From Riptortus pedestris (Eukaryota > Arthropoda > Insecta > Hemiptera > Alydidae): a DNA stretch of 64,000 nt. The translations under genes were made by a program, and so were the position numbers. Shown here piece by piece: positions 42,611 through 55,919 of this stretch. Within the stretch, counting starts at the first letter, position 1; every line of letters begins with the position of its first letter. Below the pieces are notes generated by a model. It saw only the letters and a list, made by a program, of their open reading frames with translations. It searched no databases and had not been told where the DNA came from. Location: the NCBI GenBank assembly GCA_019009955.1, contig CM032228.1, forward strand, positions 72,797,501 through 72,861,500. Reading direction: 5' to 3'.

Positions 42611-44693
42611 AAAAATACTACTTGACCTTATTTATTATTATTAATGACCTTATTTTAAGCGCACTTGTTGTATAATAATATTATTTTTTGATCGTCTTTA
42701 TTTCTTTTGGAAACAATATTTTTCTCAGTTTTTCTAGCATTGAGTCCTCCTGGGTGGTGTACTTCAGTAGGTAGTGGCTCATAGGATCAGAGTACATAGG
42801 GCATCTGAATAGGAATGTTGTTCTTCAAGAATATTGGTAATGAAACACCCATCTCCCGATTTGATTTTATGGCTATTTCAGCTCCAGTAGAAGAATTAAC
42901 GCTTTTCCCATTCTAGGCGAAGTTGTGATACTATCCATAAAAAAGGAATGCGTGAATATTCACCCGATGAAGCGGCATGCGGACGCGAAGGGTCATATCT
43001 TCGCAATATTCTGTATACGATTTTTACGATCTTACTAAGTCTGTACTTCTAGCTGGGAGCGAATAATCCTTTGAAAATCCTCCCAAAAAGAAATCTTGCG
43101 GCCATCTTCAGACCCTTCAAACTAATTTTATCTGCGTAATTGTGCTATTAAGGGGTAAAAGAGACAACAAATTATGCAGAACGTCTATCTGATATTTAGA
43201 TAATTCTACGAGAAAAAATAATAATAGCAATTATAAAGCCCACTCTGAAAATTTTCATATATAAGGATAATAAATACCCCAGAAAAGTTGCTAATGTTGC
43301 TGGAAAATCAGAGCATTAGCATTGCATTTTCTGGACTTAAGTTGTGTTTGTACAGCAAGAAGAAAATTAGGTTTTCCAATAATACATTTTTCCTGGAATT
43401 TGGCCCAAATTACCATCCTCCTAAGAAAGGAGTTTCACAATTTCTGTTTCTAAAAGTCATGTAAGCAAGTGATATTATTAGGCCTGGAAAGATAATTTTA
43501 CTTTTCACCTGTCAATTTTATTTCATTACTGATTTTGAAAGCATTGTGGTAACTAATAAATACAGTTAATGTATAATCAGCCGAAGATATATAAAAAGTT
43601 TGGAAACCAATAAGTATAAGTAATATAAGTATATCAAGTATATAAACAGAAATAGAAATACGAGTCTCACCTAGTTTCAGCTTTTAACTAAACTTCATTT
43701 TTCATGTACTCACCTGTAAAAATATAAAATAATTAAAATTAGTGTTAATAAAAAAGATTTATCTACAGTATTTTTAAGTGGTAAAATAAGAAATAATGCA
43801 TTAGTTGAAAAATAAACTATTTAGGAATGTCCAATGTTTTAAAACTATATTTCATTGTAGTATAGTGAGAATATACCTGTGTGATTCAACGATTTAAATT
43901 AATGATTAGGTTTTCAATTCGGAAGGAACTAAAGAGAGATTTTCCAAAATTGTTTAACATTTTTCTGCATTTAGTATTTGCAGACACATATTTACAGATT
44001 ATTATAAGAAGTTAATGCTTTAAACAGCAAAATAAAATAAATCTTCATTTCTTGGACTAACACACATTTAACTATGAATTAAAGAATGAAAATAGTTTTA
44101 CGATTAAAAAAATTCTCTATTTGATGATATGTAATTTAAAAATAAGAAACATGGAAAAATGCTATATATTTATTAATTGAGAATAAAATTGTCTGCAATG
44201 TGAATGAGCAATGTAAATGTAAATTGAGTAACAATGTATTTTCGGGGGGAGGGGGGATGGATTCGTTCAACAAGCCGCTTGCTTATTTTGCAGACTTGTT
44301 TTACCAAAGCATTCCAGCTGCTATATAGTGGCCGTCCAATCCAACTAAAAGTACATTTACGTCCAAATAAACTAGCCACACAATTTCTTATGGCTTCCTA
44401 AATGAGGCAAACTTTATTGTTATCCGGCGCCAAACTTGTCAAATTAATTCCAACTTAATTTGCAACTCTTTATTTAAATAAATATTGACTTTTATAAATT
44501 GATTGAGTAAAAAATAATATTTCCGCGGAATTTCATATATGAGCTTCTAATATATTTTGAAATTATATGAAGGAGATATCTCATTTAGATTTTGAAATTG
44601 AAATACGGTAAGATATAGCCAATTAGTAATAAACATTTGATTGAAAGCACGAATAAATTGAATAGAAGTTGCCATTTCTAATACACCAATTGG
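42611..44693. other. AT-rich single-copy stretch
   Basis: No repeat family and no credible open frame. A small AT-moderate segment at 44230-44400 has a TTATTTTGCAG acceptor-like word, but the frames around it have no recognised domain. Confidence 0.4.
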
Positions 44694-45681
44694 AAAATTC
44701 CGTCAAGTTGGGGCTGCGTAAACTAATCAGAGTCCCATGTTCTGGTATAATACGTTTGTCATCACATGTCATCACATATTCTGTATTTATAAGTAAAAAA
44801 CCGATGAGGTGGGTGCAGGAGAGGCACTGAAGGCTGAAAACAAGGAAATGTGAATACCTCCCATAATATATGAGATTCCATAAAAGCACTGAACAAGAAT
44901 TGTCGAGCACCAATATTTTAACAAGAGTGGTTCTATAACATTTTTCCCGACTCGGATATATTTTGAATTTCCGACTATCCTCTCTAACCCCTAACCCCCA
45001 CTATTCCGGGTCATATTTCCAACAATAAGCACTATGATCTGTAGCGTTAACTGAAACAGTTAAATATGGAGTATGGTATAGATCAAACAAGCATTTTCGA
45101 GTAAAGAGCGGAATATTTTAGTTGATGACATCATCATATTACGTATTTGGATGTAACTAACAACGTAAAAGTTCAAAGAAAACCACATTTGGTATATAAC
45201 CTTGGAATAAAGTAGTTCATGATTTTACAGGTTATTGTTAATATGAAATTAGTAGGAGTGAGAGTTACAGATGAATGAAAACCAAAATATGAAAATATTT
45301 CGGTTAATATTCAATAAACAGAAACATGTGGATAACAAAATTTATTGAATTATTTATTTGCTATAAGGTTGATTCTGATTTTCGATCAGACGCATCATAA
45401 CGGAGAAATTTGGAATTTTCGAAATTCCCCTCCTCTAAACTTGTTCCTTTTCAGCTTTCACGAACTTGGCCTTAAATTTTACATTGAACGTTTCAATATT
45501 GAGTTTGGTAAGCATTACAAAAAATAAACTACGCCAGAGCGTTAACAGACACATATATATGTATGTGTATATTTTTGAACGGACCTCATATTCATCTCCT
45601 GGAGAGGACCGATGGCCATTTGAAGACATTTTTCGAAAATCTTCTCATTAGCTAATTTCCTTTAAGGCAAATCTGCTGAAA
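44694..45681 (-). mobile_element. Family H, long-type, nearly complete (~990 bp)
   Basis: Decayed hairpin (CCGTCAAGTTGGGGCTGCGT), both modules, CATTTGGTATATAACC, ACATATATATGTATGTG as the microsatellite remnant, TTTGAACGGACCTCATATTC, and the 5' end with TTTAAGGCAAATCTGCTGAAA. Confidence 0.75.
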
Positions 45682-46641
45682 TTATTAACGTTATGATAAA
45701 CGTGCTACGCTTGCATGAAGTTGGTGTATGGTAGTGAGGTAATTAAGTAAATGGAGGTAGTTAATTTAATCTAGTTGGCCTGTGAGTAAGATGTTGCCGA
45801 CGGATGATGTGATGAGCCGTAACGTCAGATCCCCTTATGATGAGGGAGCAAACAAGATGAGAAGCTGCTAGAGACATGCATGGGAACCTGCTCTGTCGGA
45901 GTTAGGACTTAGAAGGGACTCCAAGTTTGCTGAGGTCACTGTGGTCTTCCCCCTTTCCGATCCAATATAGGTATTAGGTAGAGTAGCAGAGCTTCCTAAT
46001 TACACTCTGATCACTTAGGCTGTGGTCGTGGGGGGTGGGGAGGATAACCGGGTAGTCCTGGGAGGAGGGGGTTAAAAACCCACGTCCGCAACTTGCCGGA
46101 GGGTCAACTTGGGTGGGGGACTTGTCTCGAGTTGTGAACTTGGCCCCAGATGCCAGAGGACTACAGGGAAATTGGATCTAGTTCTGAGATGGCATTAATC
46201 ACCGAACTGTCGCCAGGCCCACACTTTCCCCAACTCGGCGGGCTTTATAATTGTTTCTTATTAATATCTAAGACTTTCGCCGCCGGCCAGGAAAACTTTG
46301 CCTCCCGAGACCAAAGAGATATAAGACGAATCATTAATTTCATTGAGAGAAAGGGTTTCCCTTGTTTCTCCAGTTTCCCTACTTACTTTTACTAAGATCT
46401 GTGGGAATCTATATTAATTTCGCTCCGGCAAAGCTTTCATCAGCATTGACAGCCTTACCAGGCTTTTTAATCTGATGTCCCCTAAGTGACTTCGAAGAGT
46501 CTTTAATTAAAAAATGTTGATTAAGCCTTATATAAATGCAGGAAATTATGTTTTTTGAAATTATAACTCTTTATTCAGGTAGAAATGAGCCATTTCGTTT
46601 CAATCACAAAACAGCAGCTTTGAAAAAAACTATTATATTTA
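45682..46641. other. Single-copy island, possible regulatory DNA
   Basis: 45760-46400 is GC-moderate and repeat-free, with GGGGGGTGGGGAGG (46029-46042), CTAATTAC, TATTAATATC and CATTAATTTCATTG words. An 81-codon frame (46150-46395) has no domain. Non-coding is the simplest reading. Confidence 0.25.
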
Positions 46642-47035
46642 CTTAGTAGTAGATTTCTCTAATGGAAATCAGCTGTCGAGGCTCTTACCGCGCTAGTAGT
46701 TGCAATTTTTGTTTTATCTTTATCAAACTCGATACATAAGCATTTCATGCAAAACTAAAGCTCAAGTTCGTTAACAGCTAATATCGGACGGGGGAGGGGT
46801 GGAATTAACGCGTAGAGAATTTCGAAATATCTGTTATTACACGTCAAATTTTAAAATAGTAGTACATAAACAATCTTATAGTAAACTTAAATTACTACTA
46901 AATGTTGTTTTCAGACTTCAGTAACCCCCCCCCCCACTCCTACTTCTGTTAAAACATGGACCTCTTTACTCTAACCTTATATACCAAATATTTTTTTCAT
47001 GAGGCCTTTATTATGCTAGATACTTGCAAGTTCGT
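46642..47035 (+). mobile_element. Family H, eroded copy
   Basis: AGTAGATTTCTCTAATGG, then a deletion that removes the microsatellite region, CGCGCTAGTAGTTGCAAT, AAAGCTCAAGTTCGTTAAC, GGGGGAGGGG, and AGTAACCCCCCCCCCCACTCC. No 3' hairpin. Confidence 0.55.
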
Positions 47036-47261
47036 TGTGCGATGAAGTAATCAATTTGTATCAATTTATTTATTTATTCGTTTATTTTCAACAATATATA
47101 AATATTCCAAGCAAATTACATGTATGATGATAATAAAAACTGACTTGATTATTGGTTTGAGTTTGGAGGTTGTATTAAGTAGTAAGTATTAAGCCAGTAA
47201 TTCGTATTTTCTGGTTTTCAGTCAAAATAAGTGGTGAGATGAAATCAATAGTGTGTCATAC

Positions 47262-47330
47262 CAACATGGACATTTGAGGAAATGTTTCTATCGTTTCATT
47301 AGTATAACCTTAAGGGAAATCTACTGAATT
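47262..47330 (-). mobile_element. Family H 5' scrap
   Basis: ACATGGACATTTGAGGAAATG and CCTTAAGGGAAATCTACTGAA on the plus strand are the inverted 5' end. The central part is missing. Confidence 0.45.
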
Positions 47331-48214
47331 GAGATTTAGGAAATTATTGGTACATAGATTATGCTGTTAAAGGTGAATTGAACCTTTATTAAATAAACTC
47401 CAAGGAGCTGAAGGAGTTTCAGCTCAGCTTGTTTAAAGGGCCAAAATATACATTTTTTAGAAATTGATATAAAAGATGTGAGCTTTAGAAATGAGATGGC
47501 CGAAAATGAAATCAGGCGATGTGAACAATCTGAGGAAGTAGCTCTCGGGGGAGTAGATGTCTTAGGCTAGATACTTAACGGGTAGCTGTGTGGGCCCCTT
47601 CTCTTCGAGATGACGAGGGTCTTGGCCACCGTGATCGATGGGCGAGAGAAGAAATGGTCAGGGGTCGGTGATTTGTCAGCCTACCCAGGCAAGGCTTTCT
47701 AATATTCTAATGCCACAGCTCCCGGAGTCTCTCCCAACGACGTGAAAAATCACCTTGAGCCCGCTCCGCCTCCTCTGGGAACCTCTGAAAGAATGGCCGC
47801 CACAGAACAGCAATTAAGATATATTCCAGAGAGAGAGAGGGAGAACAAACGTGAGTCTTCCTTTACATGGGAAAGGCGACCGCATGTTTTTCACTCGAGA
47901 AGAGAGGTTTTTCTAAAGCGTCAAGAGCCTTTCTCTGGGGAACTAGAAAGGAGAATAATTACTTCTTCTTTTAAATGCCTCCAAAGTGGAAAAATTACGC
48001 CAGTTATTCATTGCAGAAAGTTTTTCACGAAATCTACAATTCAGAGAACAAGTGTATACTCCTAAGGGCCTATTGGTACAACGAACATTGTTATTGTTAA
48101 TATTTACCGTTTTTTAATCACTGGAAATATATATCCAAATATGCTCAAAAATGAATCTTGTTAAGGCTGGTTCCTGAAGCCTTAAAACAAGAATGCACGA
48201 ATGACTAGTTTAAT
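47331..48214. other. Single-copy segment with one 107-codon frame
   Basis: 47480-48060 is of balanced composition. The plus-strand frame at 47742-48065 is charged (PERERENKRESS) and has no domain. A GAGAGAGAGAGG run lies inside. No splice or promoter evidence. Confidence 0.3.
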
Positions 48215-48285
48215 TAGAGCAAAAATCTAAAGAACAGCATTTGTAGAGGATCAATAGTTTTATAAAATTGGTTCTATATGATTGT

Positions 48286-49051
48286 TCGCAGGGGCTGCGT
48301 AAACTAAGCAGATTTCCCTCGTGATGTTGAACAATAGACAAATCTAGATACTGGTAACACAATTGCACCGTATATCAAGTGAATAAATAAATACAAACAT
48401 TAATAAGAAACCTCCAGACGGGAAGCAACTGAAACGTAAACAAACAGGTGTGCCAACTTCTCAGGAAAGAAAAACAACTAAGGAAATATATCAGAATAAC
48501 ACATATTAATTTTATTGAAAACTATTTACTAAATCTAGTACTGTAATTTATAATGTATCAGAATAATTTTTATCCCAATCAATCAAATTTGGAATACTAA
48601 TCCGAGAACTTCAGGAGGGGGATCACAAGACCATATTTGCATTTACGGGTATCTCGTATAATAAAGGTCTCCTGAAAACAATTTATTGTAATTAAGCTTC
48701 GAATAATGTAGTTTATTACATAAGAAAGTATTGTTTATGTAACATGAGTTAAAGTGGGGGTTTGCTGAAGGCTGAAAACTGAAAAATGCAACTATCTCGA
48801 TTAATATTCAAGATAGAGAATAAATATATATAACAAACTTTATAGTAAATTTAATTTCTTTCAATAATATTAGTTCTATACAATATTTTGATCCGACGTA
48901 TGGTAATGGAGATATTTCGAATTTTCGAAATTCCCCCTCTAAACCCCCTCCTCCCACTGACCCGATTTCAGCCACGAACGTGATCTGTCTTTTTATATAA
49001 AACGTTTGAATATCGAGTTTGGTAAAGATCAAACAAAAATTGCGAGCGTAG
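48286..49051 (-). mobile_element. Family H, 5'-truncated, with pyrimidine-rich unit
   Basis: It starts with GCAGGGGCTGCGTAAAC, AGCAGATTTCCCTCGTG, the unit shared with 18.5 and 33.6 kb (CCTCCAGACGGGAAGC, GAAAACTATTTACTAAATC), then one module and GATCAAACAAAAATTGCGAGCG. The microsatellite and 5' end are missing. A piece of another long-type module (48215-48285) abuts its 3' end. Confidence 0.7.
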
Positions 49052-49621
49052 TTTTATTTAATAATTGAACATCTTTGAAAATATTCAACTTGTGAATATA
49101 AATATCCCTCACACATGAAGTTCTTTAATTCATTTTTAAGCCAAGAATATTTTTTAACAGATTTAATACATTCGGGCAGAGCGATAGAGTTTTACTCCTA
49201 AAAATGATACGCTTTTCTGAAAATTTTGATATATGTGGTTGGGGGTTTGCAGCATATTTTTGTATCTTAGCATATCTTTATGAATATGTGTTATAATACT
49301 TTTGTAGAGGAGGAAAGTATTTCTATAACATATTTTAAAATAAAGAATAAAATACATTTTTTGTATTTCTTATTTAATTAAGTAAAAATACAAGATACAA
49401 TGCGATTGTATGCTTTCTTTAAAATACAAAATACAGAAAATCTACTCAAAATATAAAATACTAAAAATTTCATTTTGTATTTTAAATTCACAGAAAAAAA
49501 TTACTTGTACCAATAGAAGTACTTGTTTGAAAGGGACGTTTAGTAGAATATTTCGTCACCACTTTTTGCCTATACCTGAATAGAAAGGGTGCATTGGTAA
49601 GGTAGTAATTGGAATGCTAGT
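49052..49621. other. AT-rich single-copy stretch
   Basis: Repeated AAAATACAAAATAC-like words between 49360 and 49490. No gene was seen. Confidence 0.4.
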
Positions 49622-49630
49622 ATATTAGTA

Positions 49631-49843
49631 GGTGCTCAGGTTAGCCATGTAAGTTAAAGCGTTTATCTTAATCTCACATGGCAAATCTAGAGTGGCGAGT
49701 TCGATTCTTGCCTGGGCAATAGGAATTCATTAATCAAAATCCTAAGTCCCATCCAGGCTAGGAAAGCGTGGTAACCTGTAGATGGCCCCTCCTAATTAGC
49801 CTTAGTTGCAAAAAGTGGACGTTAATAGATAATTCAAAACAAA
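49631..49843 (+). mobile_element. Family S SINE, full length, with 9-bp TSD
   Basis: GCTCAGGTTAGCCATGTAAG head, B box GAGTTCGATTCTTGCC, AGGCTAGGAAAGCGTGG, AACCTGTAGATGGCC, GTGGACGTTAATAG. The direct repeat ATATTAGTA lies at 49622-49630 and 49844-49852. Confidence 0.88.
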
Positions 49844-50189
49844 ATATTAGTATTAATAATGTTAGTTAAAGGTCCCTGCTATTAGAACTACATACTGCCA
49901 TAGGAGGCCCACAACGCATACAAGACAGTGATTCGGTATTATTAACCATCGGAAAATAGTTACTCATGTACCATAAATTATACTAATTTTAAGAAGATTG
50001 AGGTTGGCCACGGAATGCGACATTAACCGTCTATTCCTTGAGACAGAAAGCAATTCACAAACCATTTAGCTGAGCCAGGGAGGAAGAAAGAGAACGTTGA
50101 AAAAAAAACTTCTGTCTGACATCAAAAGAAATGATTCGGTGAAATCATCGTTCAAACGTTAAAGCGATAATTAGCAAGGGCCAAAATAG

Positions 50190-50193
<4 letters not shown>

Positions 50194-50247
<54 letters not shown>
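50194..50247. repeat. (GT)n microsatellite
   Basis: About 54 bp of GT followed by GGTTGTGGGGGGAGGGGG. Confidence 0.97.
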
Positions 50248-50248
<1 letters not shown>

Positions 50249-50458
50249 TTGTGGGGGGAGGGGGTACAAATGTGTCGGTAGACTATCACTCAAACTGCAT
50301 CCACAAATAGGTGACTTCCACTAACGACACGATCCTACAGCCCCATCAGCCTGACAGTAAGCATCATACTGGGGCTGCCCTGACACATCGGCCAGACACA
50401 CACTTCTAGTTCCCTGTCTCTAATTAGTGAACGATTCTAGTTAATGCTAGGGCTCCAC

Positions 50459-50682
50459 TCTCTTACTCTCTCTCTCTCTCTCTCTCCTCTTTCTCGCTCT
50501 CTCTCCTCTCTCTCTCTCTATCTCTCACTCTCTCTCGCTCTCTCCTCTCTCTCTCTCTCCCTCGCTCTCTCTCCTCTCTCTCTCTCACTCTCTATCTCTC
50601 TCTCACTCTCTCTCTCTCTCTCACTCTCTCTCCTCTCTCTCACTCTCTGTCTCTCTCTCTCTCTCGCTCTCTCACTCTCTCA

Positions 50683-50718
<36 letters not shown>

Positions 50719-50774
50719 CTTTCTCTCTCTCTCACACACACACTATTTCTTCCTCAATCTCCCTCACACTCTCT

Positions 50775-50820
<46 letters not shown>
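50459..50820. repeat. (CT)n-rich tract, ~360 bp
   Basis: Interrupted TCTC repeats with CTCCTCT, CTCGCT and CTCACT variants. The SLSLSL open frame here is encoded by the repeat and is not a gene. Confidence 0.97.
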
Positions 50821-50822
<2 letters not shown>

Positions 50823-53316
50823 CTGCCATTATCCAAAGATTTCAAGAAACCTCTGTTTCTCTGTTATAATGAAGTTCTCTTGTTGTATGTGCCGAGTTGA
50901 TAAACGGATCTCACTTGATATAGGATAAGGTAACTAACTAGGTTGGAGGGGTGAACATATCATGGATTTTCTTGAGTCATGTAGCTTATCAAAAGTTAGG
51001 CTCGGCGGGTTGAATGAATAAAGATATAATCTGTAGGCTGCTTTGCTCCAGGCTACATGAGCAATAATGATGATGGAGTTTGGTCACTGAACATGCACAT
51101 TGTAAATTAAATTGCTTGTAAAGAACAAGACCTTTCTATTGATCCTGATAAAGATTACATTAGCGCGAGATGATAGACAGAATGAAACCTGATACAGTTG
51201 AGCATATGACGTCCAGACAACTGGACGACGTTCGCCATTCAGTGTTAGGCAGGCAGACTACCTCTCTAGGTATGTTGAAGTACTGTATCACTACTAATTG
51301 ATGACTGGTCAGACTCACTCCCACCCGTTCTAGAAAATTAATTTCTCAATTTACTTCTTTGAATGGAGGTTAGAATTGGCCCAAGTTATGCTCCGAGGTC
51401 CACAGGCAGGAGAGCGGTACTCCTGATCCTCGTACTATTTGGGGTTGTAGAAACACATTAATTCGCAGTTCCAAGTCTGACTAAAACAGGATTGTTGAAC
51501 TTGGGAAAGAAGTTTCTAATCACTATCAGCCAGTACTACAGTTACTCCTAATTTTAGTTTAGATAGTTGTACATAATATATTTTTGAATTATCTGGGCAC
51601 CGGTGATGGAGAGGCTGCTTTGAAAGCAGTACGTAACTTGTAAAATAAGCAGGAGTGGAAGGATAGACTTCTGGTTTTCTTTCTGAGGTCAAAAGAAAAA
51701 GAAAAGATTATTGACTTCTACTCAATTTCAGTATCTGGAACTTTCCCAGAAACCGATCCTGCAAAACAAAAGGTGCTTAGGAGTTCTGTAGGAGATCTAA
51801 TTAAGAGAAACTGATATAGCCTACCTGGCTGAATGAGAGATACACAAAGAACCATGGATCCTCGTATGCCAACTTGGAAACAAATAAGACACATTTTTCT
51901 GGGCTCTGACGCACGAGATTCCGGATAGCGGACTTCAAGCCACGCCTTGTAACTGGTTTTTTTCTAGGGAGAGAGCAGTTATTGACACAAAGAAACATAC
52001 ATTATATTACAGGCACAATAGGTTAGATAGGTTTTCGCGTGAATCAAGTACTTTAGATGAAACCTTGCTTTAATAACGAAAATGAAGAGGAATTATAGAA
52101 AATAATACAGACACGAATATCAATCTAAAAGTCTTTTTCTTGCTGAAAAGTGAGCTCAGAAGCTAGAAAACTCCAGGAGATCCAGGATACATGAGAGCCA
52201 GAGGTTGTATTGGGGGAACAATCGTCCAATGCATAGACTCAATCAACAGTATTATTTCCGTCTAGACGTTCTAGGAAAGCTTCTTACAGAAAGAGATCAA
52301 TTTCTAAGCTAGGTCAGTTGGCACCCGACGGAATAGAACATTGAAATATTAAAGATATAGCTTCAAAAGAAGGTGATGCTGATAGAATAATAATACCATC
52401 AAAAACAAAATACACAATAACATGAAGGTATGAATAAAACAGGAAGGATAATAATAAAGCTCGATAGAAATGAAGTCGCAAAGTGCTTGAGAGAGAATCC
52501 CAAGAAAGGACAAACAAGACTTAAGTTAAGGAGACCATCGAGGGAATGAGACAAGGCAAATGACTGTGGGTAAAGACTTTTCATCATACGAGATTGAATG
52601 AGAGTGAAAGAGGTTGGCGGAGGTGAAGTACTCAAGAGTCCTATAAGGGGAGGGGTTAATGTTGAGTGTTTGCCGACAGAGAGCGCACAGCTCGAGCGAG
52701 GGGGAGAAAGAGAGAAAGAGAGAGTGAGAGAGACACAGAGTAAGAGAGAGAGAAAGAGTGAGAGAGAGAAAGTGTGAGAGAGAAAGAGAGAAGGAACGAC
52801 AGGGGATGGAGAGGGGAACCTTGTGGCTGAAGATATGTTAGAGTGTATAGGACAATTCATTACTGGAAGAGTAACGGGGGCTATCAGTTTCCTCCGCTAC
52901 CTACCAGAGGGTGCCTCTACTTTCATCCAACCTGCTTTCCAACATTTTATCTTATTAACCCTTGTAAACGACGATCTTAGCAGAATAAATACAGCAAACT
53001 AAATAAAACGGCGTATTTCGATATAACGCGGTCCAAGACAACTACTTTATTTTCCCATTTTTTCATCAGTTGACAGCCCATTAAGGTAATTATAAATAAG
53101 AGTTAGAGTCAGTCAGAGAGTAAGTGGTGCTCATTATCCACCCCTTAACATCCATTCAATAAAAAACTTGGACATCCCAAACAAATAATTCCAGTGGCTC
53201 CGGCGTCTCTAGATTTTCCAAGTCCCTTGATCAACTCCTTGACACATGCAGCTAACCAGAGCTCTCTGAGCCTTTAGGTACTACAGCCCCAATAAAGAAA
53301 TAAATTTTCTTCTTTG
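50821..53316. other. Mostly single-copy non-coding stretch
   Basis: 51098-51160 is related to 37678-37745. A GAGAGAAAGAG-rich tract lies at 52690-52800, and the 153-codon minus-strand frame over it is low-complexity. The remaining sequence shows no domain, RNA gene or repeat family member. Confidence 0.35.
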
Positions 53317-54288
53317 ACGCTGCTTAAACTAAGCAAATTTCCCACGTGCTGGTATAATACACTGGTGATCTCATCTGTCTGTATATTCTCAAATTCTATG
53401 TAAAAACCCAATGAGTTTAAGAGGGCGGAGGAGGGGGATTACGAAAGTCATCAATAAAACAAGAAGAGCAAATAACTTACTTCATATTTGAGTTATGAAG
53501 AAATGTATTTTAACAACAATTGTAGAGCATCCATAGCTTAACTAGATTGGTACTATAACATTTCCCGACTAATAATAACGGAGTTGATGATCTTTAGAGT
53601 TGAGCGAGACTGTAAAGTATGTCATAGATCAAATAAACATTTTTTTGACAGGAACGTAAAATCTTAATTAATGACATTACCACTCTACAAATTCACATGT
53701 ACTCGCACAATAAACATCCCTTGAAAACAAAATTTGGTATTTAAGCTAAGAGTAAAGTGGTTCATGATATAACAGCTTATTATTAATTGGGATGAGTAGG
53801 AGGGTTTACTGAGGGCAGAAACAAACAAAAAATCGGTATATCTCAGTTAATATTCATGATAGAGAAAATACTTTTATATCAGCATATAAGCAATTCAATT
53901 TTCAATGTGATTGGTTATATACAATGTTTCTATCCGACTTATAGTAACGGAGACATTTCGAAATTCCTCCCAGCAACCACCTTTCCACTAGTCCTATTTC
54001 AGCCATAAACGAACATAGTACTTACATGTTCACTTAGGTAGGACGATGGACATGACATTGTGTCATGAGTGCTACCTCCTGTACTGAAATAGCTTTAGTT
54101 TAATAGTTTTCATTTAAAAAAATCTGCTTAAACGCTTAAATATCGAGTTTGCTAAGGGTTCGTACAAAAATTACAACAGAATTTTGTCGGTCCTCATTTT
54201 TGTCATCTCAATAGGATCAATGAACATTTGAAAACAATTTCCGGAAATCGCTTCAAGAGTATAAATTTCAATAGCTGATTTTCTATAA
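53317..54288 (-). mobile_element. Family H, long-type, rearranged
   Basis: 3' end GACGCTGCTTAAACTAAGC (half hairpin), CAAATTTCCCACGTGCTGG, partial first module, CAAAATTTGGTATTTAAGC, and the second module to 54010. An extra 5'-end-like piece follows (GGTAGGACGATGGACATGAC, GTCATGAGTGCTACCTC), then the normal continuation (AAATATCGAGTTTGCTAAGG) and a second 5' end. It looks like one copy interrupted by a fragment of another. Confidence 0.65.
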
Positions 54289-54440
54289 CATTATGTTTAT
54301 TTATTTATGTTGAACATTATGGAGCAGATGGTTCCAACAAAGATGGTTAAATGATAAATGGATTGTTGAATGATTATCAGTGTTTAAAATGCACTACAGA
54401 TATATCATTTTTGTCAAGTTAAATGCAGTTTAAGTTAAAT

Positions 54441-54941
54441 TAGCCACACAAGGCTCAAACATCAGCTCCTGATGAAAAAGGAAGAATCTCCAACCTGCAC
54501 AGCTTGTGGAGTAGAGCTGACTGTTGCACACATACTTACCAAGTGTAGAAGATATGAGGACATCAGAAAGCCCCTTGGTAAGTCAGAAGTACTGTCTGAA
54601 ATACTAGGGGACGATAGCCACTCAATTAAAAAACTGATTAAATTCTTAACAATTACGGGCCTAAATAAAGAAATATAAGTTCAACATATGGGCACACAAG
54701 CCAGTAAGATAAGTATTTATACATAAAATAGATTTTAAAAAGATACTGCTGTGTTTTTGGTATTTGTGGCAGGATGGCGATAGCAAGACATAGGAGACCC
54801 ATCATAGGCGAGGCTGAAGGAGGGACCACGAGTCGACCGGATCTCTTTGAAAAGAAGGACAACCATAGGACTTTGGACCTTTGACCACCTAGGCACATAT
54901 AACCCTCGCAAGTTCAGTGCCTAATGACAATAAAAATAAAT
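54441..54941 (+). pseudogene. LINE ORF2 C-terminal remnant with 3' UTR
   Basis: The frame is open from a TAA near 54440 to the TAA at 54676-54678. It reads RLKHQLLMKKEESP, a C-x2-C-x8-H-x4-C knuckle (CTACGVELTVAHILTKC), then LGDDSHSIKKLIKFL. This is the usual end of ORF2 in Jockey/I-like elements and parallels the copy at 3.5 kb, but the sequence is clearly a different family. A 3' UTR of about 260 bp ends GACAATAAAAATAAATAAG. The copy is 5'-truncated. Confidence 0.85.
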
Positions 54942-55501
54942 AAGTTGAATTTATACTTTTCATGTTTGAAAATATTAGTGTTAATAAGCGGTGAGTATTC
55001 AGTCTTAGGGGTGTTGTGTTAAGTCGTTAGAGCAATAGAGTCTAGAAGAAATGGCAAAATTAATCTAATAATCGTTCCAATGTAACTCCAAAACTCAGAT
55101 TATTACAATGAAAAATGACAACAAAATTATTTAATTTTTTTTTTTTTTTTTGTAGGAGAGTAGTGATTAAAACTGAGAAATAAGTACAGAGAAAAGCAAA
55201 GCACCCACTCGAGGCCTATAAAGCACCCTTCATTCAGGCAGCAATCCTCTCTGCTCCTTCTTACGACGTATTTAAGCCCCAGGGTTTGCCGATTGAACAC
55301 GTTAGCCACCCCACCACTAACGTCCGAGTTAGACGTAGATGAGACTGTAATATTCCCTCAGAGGAAGTCATCAGCGTTTTGATTAAACCTACGGGAAGTA
55401 GAAACGAGGAAGTAAGTAATATCAAGTTGGAATTGGGAGAAATGCAAAAAGGAAATTATCGTCAACTAAGTATTTTTTTATTTTTAAATAAAGAAAAGCA
55501 T
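54942..55501. other. AT-rich non-coding stretch
   Basis: A poly-T run lies at 55133-55152. A 60-codon minus frame (55127-55309) has no domain. Nothing else was recognised. Confidence 0.4.
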
Positions 55502-55512
55502 CATCTCTTTTA

Positions 55513-55687
55513 TTATTATTATTTATTAACTTCCACTTTTTGCAACTTAGGCTAATTGGGACGGGTTATCTACAGAGTACCACCCTTTTCTAGCCAGGGT
55601 GGGATTTTAGGATGTTATTTAATGAATTTCGTCACTAAATAATTTCCTTTCCCTAGGCGAGAATCGAACTCGCCACTCTAGGTTTAC
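55513..55687 (-). mobile_element. Family S SINE, 5'-truncated, with 11-bp TSD
   Basis: On the minus strand it begins at GGTAAACCTAGAGTGGCGAG, has a B box GAGTTCGATTCTCGCC, the AGTGACGAAATTCATTAAAT segment, GGCTAGAAAAGGGTGG, CCCGTCCCAATTAGCC and an AATAATAATAAT tail. CATCTCTTTTA lies at 55502-55512 and 55688-55698. The A-box head is absent. Confidence 0.88.
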
Positions 55688-55919
55688 CATCTCTTTTAGA
55701 AATAATTAACCAAAGTATGAATGAGAGTTGTGCTTAATAGAAAGGCAATGATACAAACCTCTGTGCATTTGTAGAAAGCTATTACACTGGTCTACAAAAA
55801 AAAAAAAAAAAAAAAATGTTCAAACCCATCAAAATGGTCTCCTCATATGACCACTGCTTTTCCACTGACAGAATGCCAAAAACGACATCAGGACTTGCCC
55901 TATGACTTACTAGACTTTT

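Noticed and set aside
47742..48065. 107-codon frame as a gene.
   Set aside because: Charged, partly low-complexity, with no domain, promoter or splice context. I left it within an unannotated segment.
50444..50869. 141-codon frame, mostly SLSLS.
   Set aside because: It is encoded by the interrupted (CT)n tract.
52399..52860. 153-codon minus-strand frame.
   Set aside because: About half lies over a GA-rich tract and reads as S/L-rich low complexity. The rest has no recognisable domain.
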